Assembly: GCA_033239005.1 (NCBI GenBank)
Contig: BSQZ01000005.1
Span: forward strand, 1,330,501 to 1,394,500
DNA: 64,000 nucleotides
Source: Lamellibrachia satsuma
Lineage: Eukaryota; Annelida; Polychaeta; Sabellida; Siboglinidae
Direction of reading: 5' to 3'
A program made the position numbers and the translations under genes. The notes under the pieces are model-generated. The model was given only the letters and a program-made list of their open reading frames with translations, was not told the DNA's origin and searched no databases. Below are positions 1 through 14,378 of this stretch, piece by piece; the stretch's first letter is position 1; every line of letters starts with the position of its first letter.

Positions 1-709
1 CATCATTTTCATACAAATAATATTTACAACATCAAATATTTCATTAAATAAAATATGAAATATTACGTTAGAAGTGACTGTATGTGCTCTACAAATGTTG
101 CGGTTAATATGAAAACTGTGGAGAATGTTTTAATTTTTTTCTAGAATTTATTCGTTTGCAACATTTTTGGAGCCCATTTTCTAAATTTTTTTCTCTTAAT
201 TTTTTATACACAATACACACAAACATCACCTTCGCGGTTCTGATGGCACCGAGGCGTGACTAATGCACAAATTGCACACGCGCCATGTTTATCATGCAAT
301 CGGTTCCGCTGTTTTGATGTGGAAAACTGATTAAAAGTGGCCTAAAACACAATATTTTTTAAGACTGTGAACTTTTTTAACTGGAACATGTGATGCACCA
401 CGCCAAAACCAGGCACTTGTCGCTAGATTTAGTTCGGCGCAGGAGCCTAAAACACATGGTGTACCTTCGAATTGTCAAAACAGGGTTAACAACGGAATCG
501 ATCAGCGAAATTATCCATCTTTCCATAAATCCATTTATATAAGCAGAAAGATTTTTCAAACTAGCAATATTTAGCACTTTATTGAAGCCCTTGATTAGCG
601 TCGCGGTTGATAAGTCTGAAACAAAGCCGTTTTTACGCGTTTTTGATTGACTGTCTTCGCTCGCTTACAAGCGGGAAACCCCACATGTTATACATGGCTG
701 GGAAGCTTA
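1..709. other. AT-rich sequence, no gene recognised
   Basis: I see no exon-like reading frame, RNA gene or clear repeat here. The short open frames have no recognisable protein and no paired splice signals. It may be intergenic DNA or an intron of a gene lying outside the window. Confidence 0.4.
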
Positions 710-840
710 TGACGTCAGTTACACATGTTATTGGGAATCTCTTACTCTAGACCAATGGAACAGCTCCTATTATACATAATTTATCCAGCAACAAAGTGCT
801 GTTGTTGCTATAGACGTTGCGAAACGCTCGCCGATTGGTC
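710..840 (+). promoter_or_regulatory. CRE plus CCAAT-box cluster, promoter-like
   Basis: A perfect CRE palindrome TGACGTCA lies at 710-717. Inverted CCAAT boxes (ATTGG) lie at 730-734 and 834-838, and a direct CCAAT at 752-756. CREB/ATF and NF-Y sites of this kind often cluster in animal promoters. An ATG-led frame starts at 927 on the plus strand and a splice-donor-like site follows at 1742, so a plus-strand promoter is the simplest reading. No transcript evidence is available, so the role is inferred. Confidence 0.3.
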
Positions 841-926
841 GAAAATGTAAGCGCGCATCCGCAATCGGCTTGTTTACACATTCCTTTCGTCTTTGTTCGC
901 CAGTTTCGCCCACTGTCATTTTAACG

Positions 927-1048
927 AATGGAAGATGAACCCTCGGCAGGGGCAGGGCCAGGGGAAGACCACATTGAGCCTGCAGTGGTTGGCTCAGCGC
1001 CAGCGGACTTTCCAAATTGGGAAAATTTACATTGTGTAGTGTTATTGT
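927..1048 (+). CDS. possible first coding exon, unknown protein
   Basis: An ATG-led frame of about 40 codons begins with an acidic, Gly/Pro/Ala-rich stretch (MEDEPSAGAGPGEDH) and ends near a good donor (TTGT|GTATGT) at about 1048. It lies just downstream of the CRE/CCAAT cluster. Past the donor the same frame meets one stop and then stays open again to about 1,230, so a decayed single-exon gene is another reading. No partner exon was found with certainty: the acceptor at 3798 is open in the required phase but also in another. The family is not recognised. Confidence 0.2.
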
Positions 1049-1720
1049 GTATGTAATTAGGTATTCCAAAGTGGTTGTCGCGGCTGGCGAAAACTGCTGC
1101 AGAAGGCCGTTTTTGGGTGATGTTCAAAAATCAATATAAAATCACTGATACCATTTTGAGCTACAAATGTTACCTCACCTCAATAAATGTTGGTATCTTT
1201 CCTCTGTTGTTCGGTGATCATCAATTGTTTTAAAAAGGCGTACTTATCTGTTGATGTACTTTAGAAAGTGACAGGGGTTGGTGGCCGCAAAAAGCGATGT
1301 TCCGAATTCGCATCGCCGACATTTGCACGCCATCATATTTCGTCGCTTCGCGGAGGACAGCATAACCTCGGGTGAATTTATGCTGAGGTCAAAGGGGAGA
1401 TGTTCAGCCATCGATACACATAATTTTTGTTCAAAATGAATCCAGCGAAGATTAAATTTTTCGATGATGAAATTTTCTTTTTGTTGTTTGACATGAACCA
1501 GAAAATGATTTCTCAACGTGCAATATATCATTAAATAGGCCAGCATCTGTTCTTTTTAAAAAACGTTGTTTAATTTTTAATAAAACAATGGCTTCCCTCC
1601 GCTGGCCGGTCAAAGTACCCCCCCACTAATAAATGCCAGCGAGTTTGAAAACATGGTGGCGAAGGTGTGTCCGTGCTGAGACGTTGGAGTCATCTGCTTC
1701 GCAGAACGTCACTCAGAAAC

Positions 1721-3878
1721 ATGTTAACTTCACCCAGAAAGGTAAGTTATTGTATATTTTTATTTTGTGAAGTAATATTTGATTAGTTTAATGATAGTAG
1801 ACGATAACATTTAGCATCAAATAGTTCAGTCGAAGCCGATGCCATGCGTCCGACTTTCACGGATCAGTCCCCATACGATGCGAACGTTTTATTTCTTTTT
1901 TGGCAACCTGTCTACCCAACAATACCAACAGTTTGTGTCCCAAATATATACTAAGCATTTGAATTATTAACATATCTTATTTAGTGTTAGTTTCTGCTGA
2001 AAGAGACAGAATCGTTGATCACGTGACCAGGTTGTTTCTCGTTGCGTTGCAATACCGAGTTGCCACGATATTGCACGATGGCCTATGCACGAAATTAGGA
2101 TGCAATTATACATATTTTAGCAATATTTTCATGGTTACCCGTATAAACTTTGTTTTGTTTATTAGTATATTATTAAATGAGCACTGACATTTTTTTCTCG
2201 GGCAGAATACCCATCCATTTTTAGATTAGCTGGAATAATGCAACTTTATATTAACTTAAGCTTTAATCTGTTTATGGCGCACGTAGAATTTATTTTTGAC
2301 TGTACAGGCAATTTGTTATTTTATCATGCTGTAGTAACTTTATATAGATATATTGGCTGATTCAGTGAATTGTAAAATAATAAACAAGTTAACTGTCACT
2401 TTACTTTATTCCGTTTCATAAGCTGCACTTCAAATCCCAAACAGAGGTTCAGGGACCGACAGATTGGCAACCAAACTGGAATGATTGCCAGTTTGGTTGG
2501 TAATTAATTTTGATTTCCACTTTTTTTTAGTTGGAGCTTCATGTTGGTTTGGTGATTTGAAAATCTTCCGTCCTGGCTGACTGGTGCAACTGGAGTGACG
2601 ACCACTTCCAACAGTTGATGTTTGTCAAATGCAACCAGGTCTTGTAATAGTTCTAAATTGTAATAGTACACAGTAGACAAAACAAGGAATCTGGATGACA
2701 GAGAAGACAAAAGAAGTAAAACATCAGATATGTTAATTATGAAAAGCATACTTGGGAACGAAATGTATTTGTGTTAGAACTTAGATGTATTTAACAATTA
2801 AAAACCACTGTATTTGCATTTGACCAAGGGTATTTGTTATATTAATAAATATATTTAATAAATGGTATATATGTGTCCAATGCTTTTTATGTTTGTTTAT
2901 TATTGTTTGCTTATGTATAATGTTAAGGGCTCACAAACAATGTGCTTTTAAGTAGAGAATGACCAGTACGGTCGTGTGTAGTCAATGCCAGCTGTGAAGT
3001 CAATTTCAACAGATTATGAGAAAATCACGAGTCTGTAAATCCTCTCTTGACTGACAGTCACGAAGAGTCTGAAATGATAGATATGATGTTATATCTGAAT
3101 AGCTCTTAGTAATTTATCTCCCTAGTGTTTTTGAGTGCAAGTAGCTACACAAAATAGCAGTTTTGGCATCATAAACACTGTTCGGCACATTGTTTTATTT
3201 GTGGGAAACGTTTGTGTAATTGGGATATGTTGCCCTTTACTGCCTGTAAAAGTCAAGGTTGACCTTAAAAAACCCAAATTCTGTATGCTTTATATGCATT
3301 GATGAAAGTTATACCATTCCATAGATGCAAAAATTATCCCTGTACCTCAATTATGTAAAAAGTTATGAACTGTCAGAGTTCTAAATTTTGACGTGTTTTG
3401 ACCCATCAGCACAAATTAAGGAAATTTACATTTTCAAAATAAAATTGTGAATTGTATGTTGATCTTACATGCTTGAAAAAAATTGGGTGTGGTCTATATG
3501 TATACTGAATAGAAAAACAAAAGTTTTCAGAGTTCAGGTTGTGTTGTTTGATATTTGTGGTGTCTCAAAGTAGGCCTTTCGGCCAAATTCAGATTTTGAC
3601 GAAAAATGTACGTAGTTAAAAAATCGGGAAAAAAATCATATCTCTGCTAAATATTGGAGTACAAATATAAAATTTATATCACTGTGTTCAGAATCAAAAG
3701 CTCTATTAAATGGCATAATTTAAAAATAACTTGGTTGAGTTTGAAAAAAGCACTTTGGAATACCTACTGTAATGTGTAAATAATGTTTTATTTTCAGACA
3801 TTTCTGGGATTTACTTTAGGGCTTCAGCTCCCAGTGCTCGCAGTAGTCTCCAGGAATACCAAACCTGGTAGTAAATGA
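1721..3878 (+). CDS. candidate two-exon small-ORF gene, 33 residues with one membrane segment
   Basis: Exon 1 (coding 1721-1741, MLTSPRK) ends at a strong donor, AAAG|GTAAGT. Exon 2 (3798-3878) follows a good acceptor (TTTTATTTTCAG) in matching phase and encodes TFLGFTLGLQLPVLAVVS followed by RNTKPGSK and a TGA stop. An AATAAA signal lies at 3889-3894, only 11 bases after the stop, as in a compact terminal exon. The hydrophobic run would form one transmembrane helix with a basic tail. A short upstream ATG (1652-1675, 8 codons) could act as a uORF. The FLGFTLG string resembles the start of the small mitochondrial protein STMP1, but the rest does not, so no family is claimed. Exon 2 is open in a second phase too, so this remains a hypothesis. 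Confidence 0.25.
1742..3797. other. AT-rich sequence, no further features
   Basis: If the two-exon model is right this is its intron. The only structure noticed is a 12-bp perfect hairpin at 2468-2479 and 2488-2499 with an 8-base loop. No retroelement protein remnant was recognised. Confidence 0.35.
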
Positions 3879-3894
3879 GGTGGCATTCAATAAA

Positions 3895-5030
3895 TATTAT
3901 GTTTTTCCACTTTATACTTCTGTATCTTCTTTATACACATCTACTGGAGGAATATAACAAATTTCATTCCATTTGGAGCATTATAAGTGCATGGTTGCTA
4001 TGGGAGAAGCAATTTTTCAATGCCGTTTTTTAAAGCTGATTTTCTCAAAACTTTTACTCCAAGAACGTGTACACTAAAAGAGTAATCTTGGCCCAGGAGT
4101 AAGATACACTGTTCATGTTGGTGTAATTTTAAAGCTGTGTATCTCCTCTATTTGAATCTGTAATAAAATGGTTTTGTAAAATTGACGACAAAAGCCTGGT
4201 TTTGGCATGTGGCATCACATATGCGGAATGATGTAAGGAATGCATTCATTTACAAAAATGCTTTAAAAACCGTCGGTAATAATTTAGGCCAGTTACATCG
4301 AGTGCACAAAAAACAAAATACGCCTTGCACACACAACACAAGTCTGACAAGACTTGATTTGATTATTGTGGTGACGCGCCCAAGTCCTTGCGTCCACTAC
4401 TGCGGTGTACATATCTTGCGCATACCATGTAAATTATACTAGTTTAATAGCAACTACACCACCCACATGTCGATGAGTAGTAGGCAAAGTCAATCGCCAT
4501 ACAACTTTTTTCTATCTGGCTGCTGCTGCTGTACAGAGACCAAGAGTGGGGCGGACGAGCCTGCCTAGATGAGTGGCAGAGTTCAACGCACGGCCACCGC
4601 CACCGGCGTCTCCTGGATATATGCCTCACAATTCTTACCTCGTATTTTCTGTGCACTGAAAAGATCATGTATGTGATTTTACGGTGGTCATTTAGTTCAA
4701 AGACATCTTCCTGGCAATATGCATGCAACTATTACGACGTGATGCAACAGTTCAAAGATAAAACATCCCCGCCACAGTGCAAAACGTCACTACTTGTGTA
4801 CTTAGATCACGTGGCAACGCGCGGGTGAAGTTTACGAAACTGCAGACGCACGATCTTTTCTGGACTGAAAATTAAGAGCATGACGTGGTTGTAAAATCCA
4901 TACCATATGACGGACATACGCGGTTTGAAATGCTGCCCAGGACATAATTGTGTTCCAAATGACATAGTGTGATTTACTGTAATAATGCGACCAGTTGTGC
5001 CACATGTTGAGTTTTTTAATATGACGTAAT
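3895..5030. other. intergenic sequence, nothing recognised
   Basis: Short open frames at 4182-4442 and 4444-4728 have no recognisable domains and overlap on opposite strands, so I do not call them. The segment ends where LINE family A sequence begins. Confidence 0.35.
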
Positions 5031-5566
5031 GATTTGGTATCCTCTTAGTCTCCTGGTCTCTAGTGTTGTCAAACCAAATTGTAATAAGCAGCTTTCATAA
5101 CTATAAGGTCTCTCAATTTTGGAATCATTTTAGTTGCTTTTCTCATTGTATTCTTTCTAGCTTGTCTATGTCCTTCTTACGATACGGCCTCCATGCTTGT
5201 ATACAATATTCCAAATGTAGTCTAACTATTGCTTTGTACAGGAGTACAATTAGCTGTTTCTCCTTATACATGATGGTTCTCATAATTAGCCCTAAAATTT
5301 GATTTCCTTTCGAAGCAGCAATCCCACATTGCTCTGAAACTTTCATGTCAGCACTAAATGTTACTCCTAAGTCATTTTCTTGTGTGGTTCTAACTAGTAG
5401 AGCATCCCCCATTTTATATTCTTCGTCCATGTTTCCAAGTCTTATGTGTATGCATTTACATATCATCATGTAAACTTTGTTTATCTATATAATTAGTAAC
5501 ATTTCTGAATACTTTTATGTCATCTATAAATTTCAGTACTTTGCTAGATATGTCATCTTCCAAATC

Positions 5567-7368
<1,802 letters not shown>

Positions 7369-7577
7369 ATATATATTAAAAACAGTGTAGGGCCTAATAC
7401 TGATCCCTGTGGTACCCCACTCAAAACAGATTTCTAGTTTGAAATATCACCATCTACTACTCTCTGTCTTCTATGTGTAAGCCACTTTTCTATCCAGTTG
7501 ATTACATCATTACCCATACCATGGGCTTTCAGTTTAAGTAACAGTCTTTGACGTGGCACTTTATTGAAAGCTTTCTG

Positions 7578-10500
7578 TTGTGCGAGTTGTGGCATGGTTA
7601 CATCTTTTTATGCAGCCAGCAAAGCCACTAACGTTTTATCTGTTTCTGTTTCTTCTTGTTGACTATGCGTACTGTTCAGACACATGTCCATCGTCGTGTT
7701 ATTTTGTTTTGTTTGCGGAGCGTCATCCAACAAATGATACAGACAAACAAAATTACACAAATACTCAAAACAACATATTGCTTTTTGCGATCATATATAC
7801 ACTATATACGACCTCTGTAACGCATACACCTTCATCATACATTGGATTAACATTTAACAAATATGCATATACTTGTCATTCATACCTCTTAAAGAGCTAA
7901 TTAATGACAGAACACTTTGATCGCGTTTTTCTTTCACACTTGGGTGGCGTTGAAAACAATAACTTAATTAACGCAATAAATCTTGATAACAATGAATTGC
8001 AAGTTATAAAACATTTTTCTTATTACGACATAGACCACTTCAAGATACTAGTGGCCGAAACAAATTAACACTTTGCAGTATTTTAGTTTAAATATTCAAT
8101 CTGTAAATGCTAAAATTGATTAATTATCAGCATTCGTTAGTTCACTACAGGACATACATTAATGTAATTTGCTTACAAGAATGCTGGATATCTAACCTGA
8201 CCGATTTATCAAATATACAATTACCAGGGTATGACTGCATTGCGCAAGGAAAGAGCAGTAGTAAGAATGGAGGCTTAATAATATATGTAGATAACATATT
8301 CCAATATGAAGTACAATTAAATATAAACACGGGCGAATACTGGGAGGGCCTGATAATTAAGGTAACAGGGGGTGGATTATCAAAAGCAATTACTATTGGT
8401 AACATATACAGACCACCGAGTATGGTAAGTGAACATATTAGGCATTTTATTGATGAATTCACTACATTAATCTTATCCACAGAAAAATCGAATATAACTA
8501 TTAACTTAGCCGGAGACTACAATCTTAATCTCCTTAAGATAAACGAAATTGCAATATGCAGCGAATTCTTTGATCTTTTGACATCCCATAATCTATTTCC
8601 ACAAATCACACTTCCAACAAGATTATCTCGCTCCAATGGTTCGCTAATTGATGATGTATTCTGTAAATTTCAGAGTTCAACAGCTACATCTGGTATATTA
8701 ACAAACAAATTATCAGATCACCTCCCTTGCTTTATTATCTTAGACATTTAGTTATTCAATCCACCAAATCTTAAATGGATTAAAATAAACAAATAAACTA
8801 TACTAAAGAGAAGCATACGCGCATCCAAACATTATTTTGCGTCCACCTTCGCTAAATATAAATCTGACATCAGAAACACATAGAAAACTATAAATGAAAT
8901 TATTTCAAGAAAAAACAAAAAGAAATGTTTTCCATAAACTTTTAATATAAATAACAAAGAAGCTACAAACACACTAGAGATAGCCAACGCATTTAATACA
9001 TTTTTTACAAACATCGGTACCAATCTTGTCAATAACATAACCTACTCAGGAGATAAAAATGTCAAGCACTATCTCAAAGAAAATTAAATTTAAACTGTAA
9101 ATTCATACTTAATAACGTTGACGAACTAATTGTACAAAAAACAATAGACAATCTTCCGTCTAAAAATAGTACAGGGATTGACGGCATTTCAACTAATTTG
9201 CTAAAACAAATTGCACCAAAAATAATAAAATGTTTAACGCTATTTATAAATAAAGTTTTTAGCACGGGGATATTCCCCGAAAAAAAATTAAAGATGGCCA
9301 AAGTCATTCCACTGTTAAAAAAGGGCGACCCGACAACAATTAACAAGTACAGACCAATTTCCCTTCTACCAGCCATATCAAAAGTATTGGAAAAAATCTT
9401 GGGCAATCAACTATCTTCCTATTTCGAAAGTAAGAAACTTTATAGAAAAATCAATATAGCTTCCGCTCTGGTCACTCGACTGAACTTGCAGCCTTAGAAC
9501 AGATAGACAGAATAACAACCGAATTGGATAATAACGAGGTACCTTTCAGTATATTCCTTGATCTCTCTAAAGCATTTGATACTTTAGACCATAACACATT
9601 ACTATGTAAATTAAACCATTATGGTATTGAAGGGGTACCTCTGAAACTATATGAAAGCTATTTATCAAACAGAACACAATATGTAGAATTTGCTGATGTA
9701 AAATGAGAAACCTTATCAATAGCAACTGGTGTACCCCAGGGCTCCATTCTTGGACCAATTCTCTTTATTATCTATATAAATGCCAGCCAAATTTTCAAAT
9801 TCATATCCTATGCAAATGATAGCACTTTGCTACGTACAATGACCAATTTTACAAATGCACATAATGATAATGCTGATATACTAATAAATGAAGAAATCTA
9901 TAAAAAATTAATGAATGGCCAGAAATAAATAAACTGTCCCTTAACGTTACCAAATCCAAATTCATGGTTTTCCACATGCCAAAAAAAATTAAAAACACCT
10001 GTTCCTAAAATAAATAATATAATAATAACAAAGGTTGACGATTTTTATTTCTTGGGATTAACTTTGGATACCCAACTAAATTGGAAAAAACACTCCGAAA
10101 ATATATCAAACAAATGTTCTAAAATAATCGGTACACTAAATAGGCTTAAACTAGTACTGCCTATGAGAATTAAAATTATACTATATAACACGTTATTAGT
10201 ACCACATATAAACTATTGTTTAATGACTTGGGGGTTCCAATGTCAAAGAATTAATCAACTTCAGAAAAGGGCTATACGAATAATAACGTTGAGTAATTTC
10301 AATTCACATACTGACCCGCTATTTAAAAAATTAAAGTTACTAAAAGTGAATGATATGCTAGCTTTTCAAAAATTAAAATTTTATTATAAATTTATACATA
10401 ATGAATTACCTACATACCTACAACATTGGCAGAGAGCAACAACCTCCAAGATACATGGTCATAATACACGCAACCAAAATAAAATTCGCATTTATGGTAC

Positions 10501-11057
10501 AAAGCATACTTTTGCAAAACAATGTCTTAAATACAGTTTAACAAATACTATCAACAATACTTCTCAAAGTGTGAAAGACAAACTTTACACACACAGTTTA
10601 CAGGGTTTCATAAATTATGCAAAGTATCATATCATTCAGAATTACAAAAACACGAGCACAATCATCAACTGTCATACCTGTACATATATGCGCAATCAAC
10701 TTCAATGATGTTAGCTACACTCAAACACTATAAATACATGTTAACTTTCTCACCTCACTACATGCTATGACATCCACCACAGCAGCATAATAAAACAACA
10801 ATCCCGGTTTTCATTGACGGTGGACTTTACTACATTTTAATGTTGATAAGTTTATATCTATATTCTTTGCTTTCCTAAGAAACTAAAATAAAAGAATACG
10901 ACGGGTGGCTCCTACGGTAGCGACTTTTAATAAGTCTTTGTGGGAGTCTCTATGATCTTCTCTGTATACAGTAATATTTTATTACGTACAATTATATGAT
11001 ATATTATTTAATGCGTGTGCATTTTGGATCTAATAAATTACTCACTTACTTACTTAC
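7578..11057 (+). mobile_element. LINE family B (jockey-superfamily-like), copy 1, with target duplication
   Basis: A plus-strand non-LTR retrotransposon of about 3.48 kb is inserted into LINE family A. It is flanked by the 5-bp duplication TTCTG (7573-7577 and 11058-11062) and ends in a TTAC-repeat tail after AATAAATTAC. The endonuclease region (about 8.1-8.75 kb) shows ICLQECWIS, GNIYRPPS, a GDYN motif and SDHLPCF. The RT region (about 9.1-10.7 kb) shows KYRPISLLPAISKVLEKIL, FLDLSKAFDTLDH, and [11 protein letters not shown]. Frameshifts and stops break it into at least five frames, and the catalytic YADD box reads YAND (9809-9820). The 5' end is truncated: no ORF1 remains. Confidence 0.9.
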
Positions 11058-11262
11058 TTCTGAAAATCTAAGTACTCAACATCCACTGGTGACCCGTCAT
11101 CTGCCCACTTTGTAATTTCTTCCAAAAAAAACAACAGATTGGTTAGACATGACCTTGCTTTTAGGAACCCATGTTGAGATATATTTATTAATTTATGTTT
11201 TACAAGGAATTTCACCATATGGTCTCTAATTAATGTTTCGAGTAATTTACATACAATTCTCA

Positions 11263-13450
11263 AATAACCGCTGCAAGAACATTATAACCCTAAATAATTA
11301 GACATGGAAACTAGTGTCCAGGAATTGGAGGAACAGCCAATACACAAACATGAGGCCATGGGTGCGGCACAAGCTGCTGCAGCTGGTATGCTGCCAGGCC
11401 TTGCCTAATAATAGTAAATAGGCTGCACAATAGCCTAAGGTTCCTGAAGACGGCTAGTGAACGAGCCCTCATCGAGAATTGACTGAGGCTTGGTGAGCAG
11501 GTGGTGTTCTTAACGGAACACATCGCAAGCACAGCCAAATGCGAAAACAGGCTCCCAATAAGCCACCATATGTTTCGCCACAAGATCCAGCTAGATAACT
11601 CGATCGATCGGACCTCACTTCATTTGTGGTAGCCGGTCGACCGGACGTCGGTGTGTTATGCTATCCAGTTGTTTCATGGATGCTTGCTCAAACTCACAAA
11701 GGAAAGTCACCCGGAGATAGATGCCGGTGATCGGAGGGAATGAACCAACCACGAAGACAGCAGAAATTTAATCGGGGTCAGAGGATAGTCGCAATTCATC
11801 TCGTCGTGGCCACTCGCCTCCCACACAGGGACGCTCGAAGCTAAAACACAACCCGAAGTTGCTGGAGATGAACCTCCGAGTAGAGAGGACAAACAGTAGA
11901 ACACGAGCACACGCCTAACAAGGCGTTCCCGGTGTGCCGGGAAGTCTTCGTTGTGCTTGACCTTCTTGTATTCCCTCACGGTTGCAGAGGCCAGCACGAG
12001 GCACCTGCCCAGGTATGTGGTACTAGGTGCTACAGTTGAAGCCATGGAGGCACATCACCAACATATCTACTCGAATCCTTAATACCTAAGGCAATAGTGC
12101 AGACTGTGGTAGCCCCTGGAAGATCCACCAGGAAAACTTGTACGAAATTAGTTCGGTCTTCTTTTGATAGTTCTTGTTATTATTGTTTTTTCTTTGCACG
12201 CAGAGTGGCACATGCTGCAGAGACAGCAATGTGTTGGCGTTCACAGTAACCATGGGACTAGGTCGCGTATATGGTCGCTGACCTTGCCAGGACGTTCCCA
12301 AAGGCCAGTTCTCCCGCGTTGTAGCAAGAGTAGCCAGGAACGGTTTCACCCAGTTTCATTGTCCTCGTATGAAATGTCCACGCACCTGCGATTAGTTTTT
12401 ACTCTCCTTTCTCCCAGCACTGTTTCTACTTGCCCCTCGTACACACTCATTTTTACTCTCACCCAAGGCTTTGTTCTTCCCAGGCTCGTCCCAGCACTAC
12501 CGACTCGTCATCGATGACTTAGAGTGTCTCATCTCATTCCAACGTAGACTCATTTAATTACACCTTCTTTCGCTTGCTTCTCATGTACCCCCCAGCTGTC
12601 GTTCTAATGTCCATATCTTTCATTTGGAATATAGTGGCAACTGCAATTTCTACTAACTCTCCCTTACACGAAAATAATGTTCAAAATAATGATATGTGGC
12701 CGATATCGTCGCCAACATCTGCTGCTCCTTGATGAGTTCGATTCCTTCAGTGAGTGACACGTGGTCACCATCTACGTTCTAGTGCCGGCCCCCAACCACT
12801 TTCTGGCTTATGAACACCCTCTGGTCCGGCCTTAGTCCTGTGCAGCCTCCTTTATTTACTTCACCTGCGTTTGTGCTCCTAAATTATAGTTCTGGCATCT
12901 CCTACATTGATCGTTGTGCACCTGCGAAAACGCCAGAAAGGCGAGTAATTGGATAAGAAAGCAAAACTAATGTAAAGACTGACAACACTCTGGAGACTCT
13001 CTGCGACTTTTAATACTGAGTGAGCGCGCATCATTACCCATGATATAATGTTATAAATGTTTAAACTCTTCGTTTACAATGTATCGGGTCATTATGCTAA
13101 AGTGTCAATGAATGCAAATTTAATGTTTGTACATACGTTCCCATATAGAGCAGCAGTATTCCCCAGTGGAAGGATTCGTGCGTTGCACCTCTAGTTGCAT
13201 GGTCCCTGTCAACGTGTTGATGATGTTGTTGTGCTTTCATCTTTTTACTTACTCACCTGTAAAATGTGCTGCATGCAGGTGGGGCTGCGGTCAAGGACAA
13301 CGCCGAGATATTTCGGCAGAGGGTCGTGGGCGATTATATCTCCACATAACACGGCCGGTCTCGCGTCAGCATTGTGAAGGTGGAAAGCTTACCATCTAAA
13401 TATCTTGCCCAACAGGCTAGGGAACTGGCTTGTAATTGGTTTGTGTACGT
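11263..13450. other. unidentified, locally GC-richer sequence
   Basis: About 11.3-12.6 kb looks GC-richer than its neighbours and contains the palindromes CGATCGATCG (11601-11610) and CCGGTCGACCGG (11633-11644). Open frames on both strands have no recognisable protein. It may be an old mobile element of a type I cannot identify. No RNA gene was recognised. Confidence 0.3.
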
Positions 13451-13454
13451 ATAT

Positions 13455-13590
13455 TTGTTTATTTTAGCTGTTCCTTGAAGGCCTTCCCAATCTGCCCATT
13501 TGGCATAAACATATACTATGCTTGGTGACAGTTCTGTCTCTGGTGATATACCCAGTGTGGTGGTCAGGAGGTAATGGTCAGATGTACCTG
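13455..13590 (-). mobile_element. possible LINE endonuclease relic
   Basis: Read on the minus strand, one frame gives SDHYLLTTTLGI and then AKWADWEGLQGTAKINK. The SDH tripeptide followed by a hydrophobic stretch is the usual last motif of LINE endonuclease domains. The frame has stops just before it. The similarity is short, so this is tentative. Confidence 0.3.
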
Positions 13591-14330
13591 CCTGTCATTA
13601 ATTCATTGCTCACTACGGAGCAGATGCTTGGTTTATCACTCGTCGTTTTAATAAGGTCCATTTTCATTTCGTTATTACGAAATGGGCAGTAATGTCAGGA
13701 GTGGAATGCAACGCGCCTTGAGCGGTCGTAAAGTCCAGTTACAGCGCCATATAAGAAACTACCTTTACTTTACGTTACTGTTACTTATGGTAACACATTG
13801 TATGCATAGCCTACTGAAATTATGTTTTGTAAAATATGTTTATACTTTCTTTTTTGTTAATTCAAAACCATACTTAAATTGTAAGCTGCTAATGTAAATG
13901 TTCTTTTTATTAATGTAACATTGTTACTTGTATTAGCTGCATGTGTGTCTGCCCATACTGCATGACTTACGTTTGTTTTAATAACCTTGCCTTCAGTAGT
14001 GTTGAATAAACTATTTGGCTTACACTACGTTGACCCTTCTATCCACTATGTTGCTCTCACCATAAAACAAAGACGTGAATATATTGTGACCGACGTGGTG
14101 GGAGGATTGTACGTTTATAGGGTCATGTACAGCGCCAGTCTGCAGAAGTATGTTGTTTCAAGTAACATTCTGCACATTGTTGTCTGATTAAATACCGCAA
14201 TTTTGACTCAAATTAAAATAGGCATCGATCGTAAAACAAACTTGCACATGCACAATAGTCTATACTATCATGTCGTGTACGCCAATGTCTCTAATACTCG
14301 TGCATTAGTGATATTTAGATAATACAAGCT
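13591..14330. other. intergenic sequence, nothing recognised
   Basis: No exon, repeat or RNA gene recognised. The short frames at 13682-13897 and 13987-14187 lack paired splice signals and known domains. Confidence 0.35.
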
Positions 14331-14378
14331 GCTGCTTAGCAACAGCGCCATTTTTGTTTATTTACAAAATGGCGGACG
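14331..14378 (+). promoter_or_regulatory. RFX X-box with paired YY1-like motifs, probable CFAP65 promoter
   Basis: GCTGCT-T-AGCAAC at 14331-14343 fits the RFX X-box consensus RYYNYY-N(1-3)-RRNRAC at every position. RFX factors drive ciliary genes in animals. Directly after it lie two inverted YY1-like cores, GCGCCATTTT (14346-14355) and AAAATGGCGG (14367-14376), the kind of element found at TATA-less start sites. The site is about 1.2 kb upstream of the first CFAP65 coding exon, which suggests a non-coding first exon here. The ATG in AAAATGGCGG opens a frame of only 20 codons. Confidence 0.5.

Noticed and set aside
3980..4010. GTTGCTATGGGAGAAGC as an X-box
   Set aside because: The right half lacks the RRNRAC ending, so it does not meet the consensus.
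11311..12517. Open frames of 87-117 residues on both strands
   Set aside because: They overlap each other on opposite strands, have no domain or splice partner, and lie in the GC-richer block where chance frames are longer.
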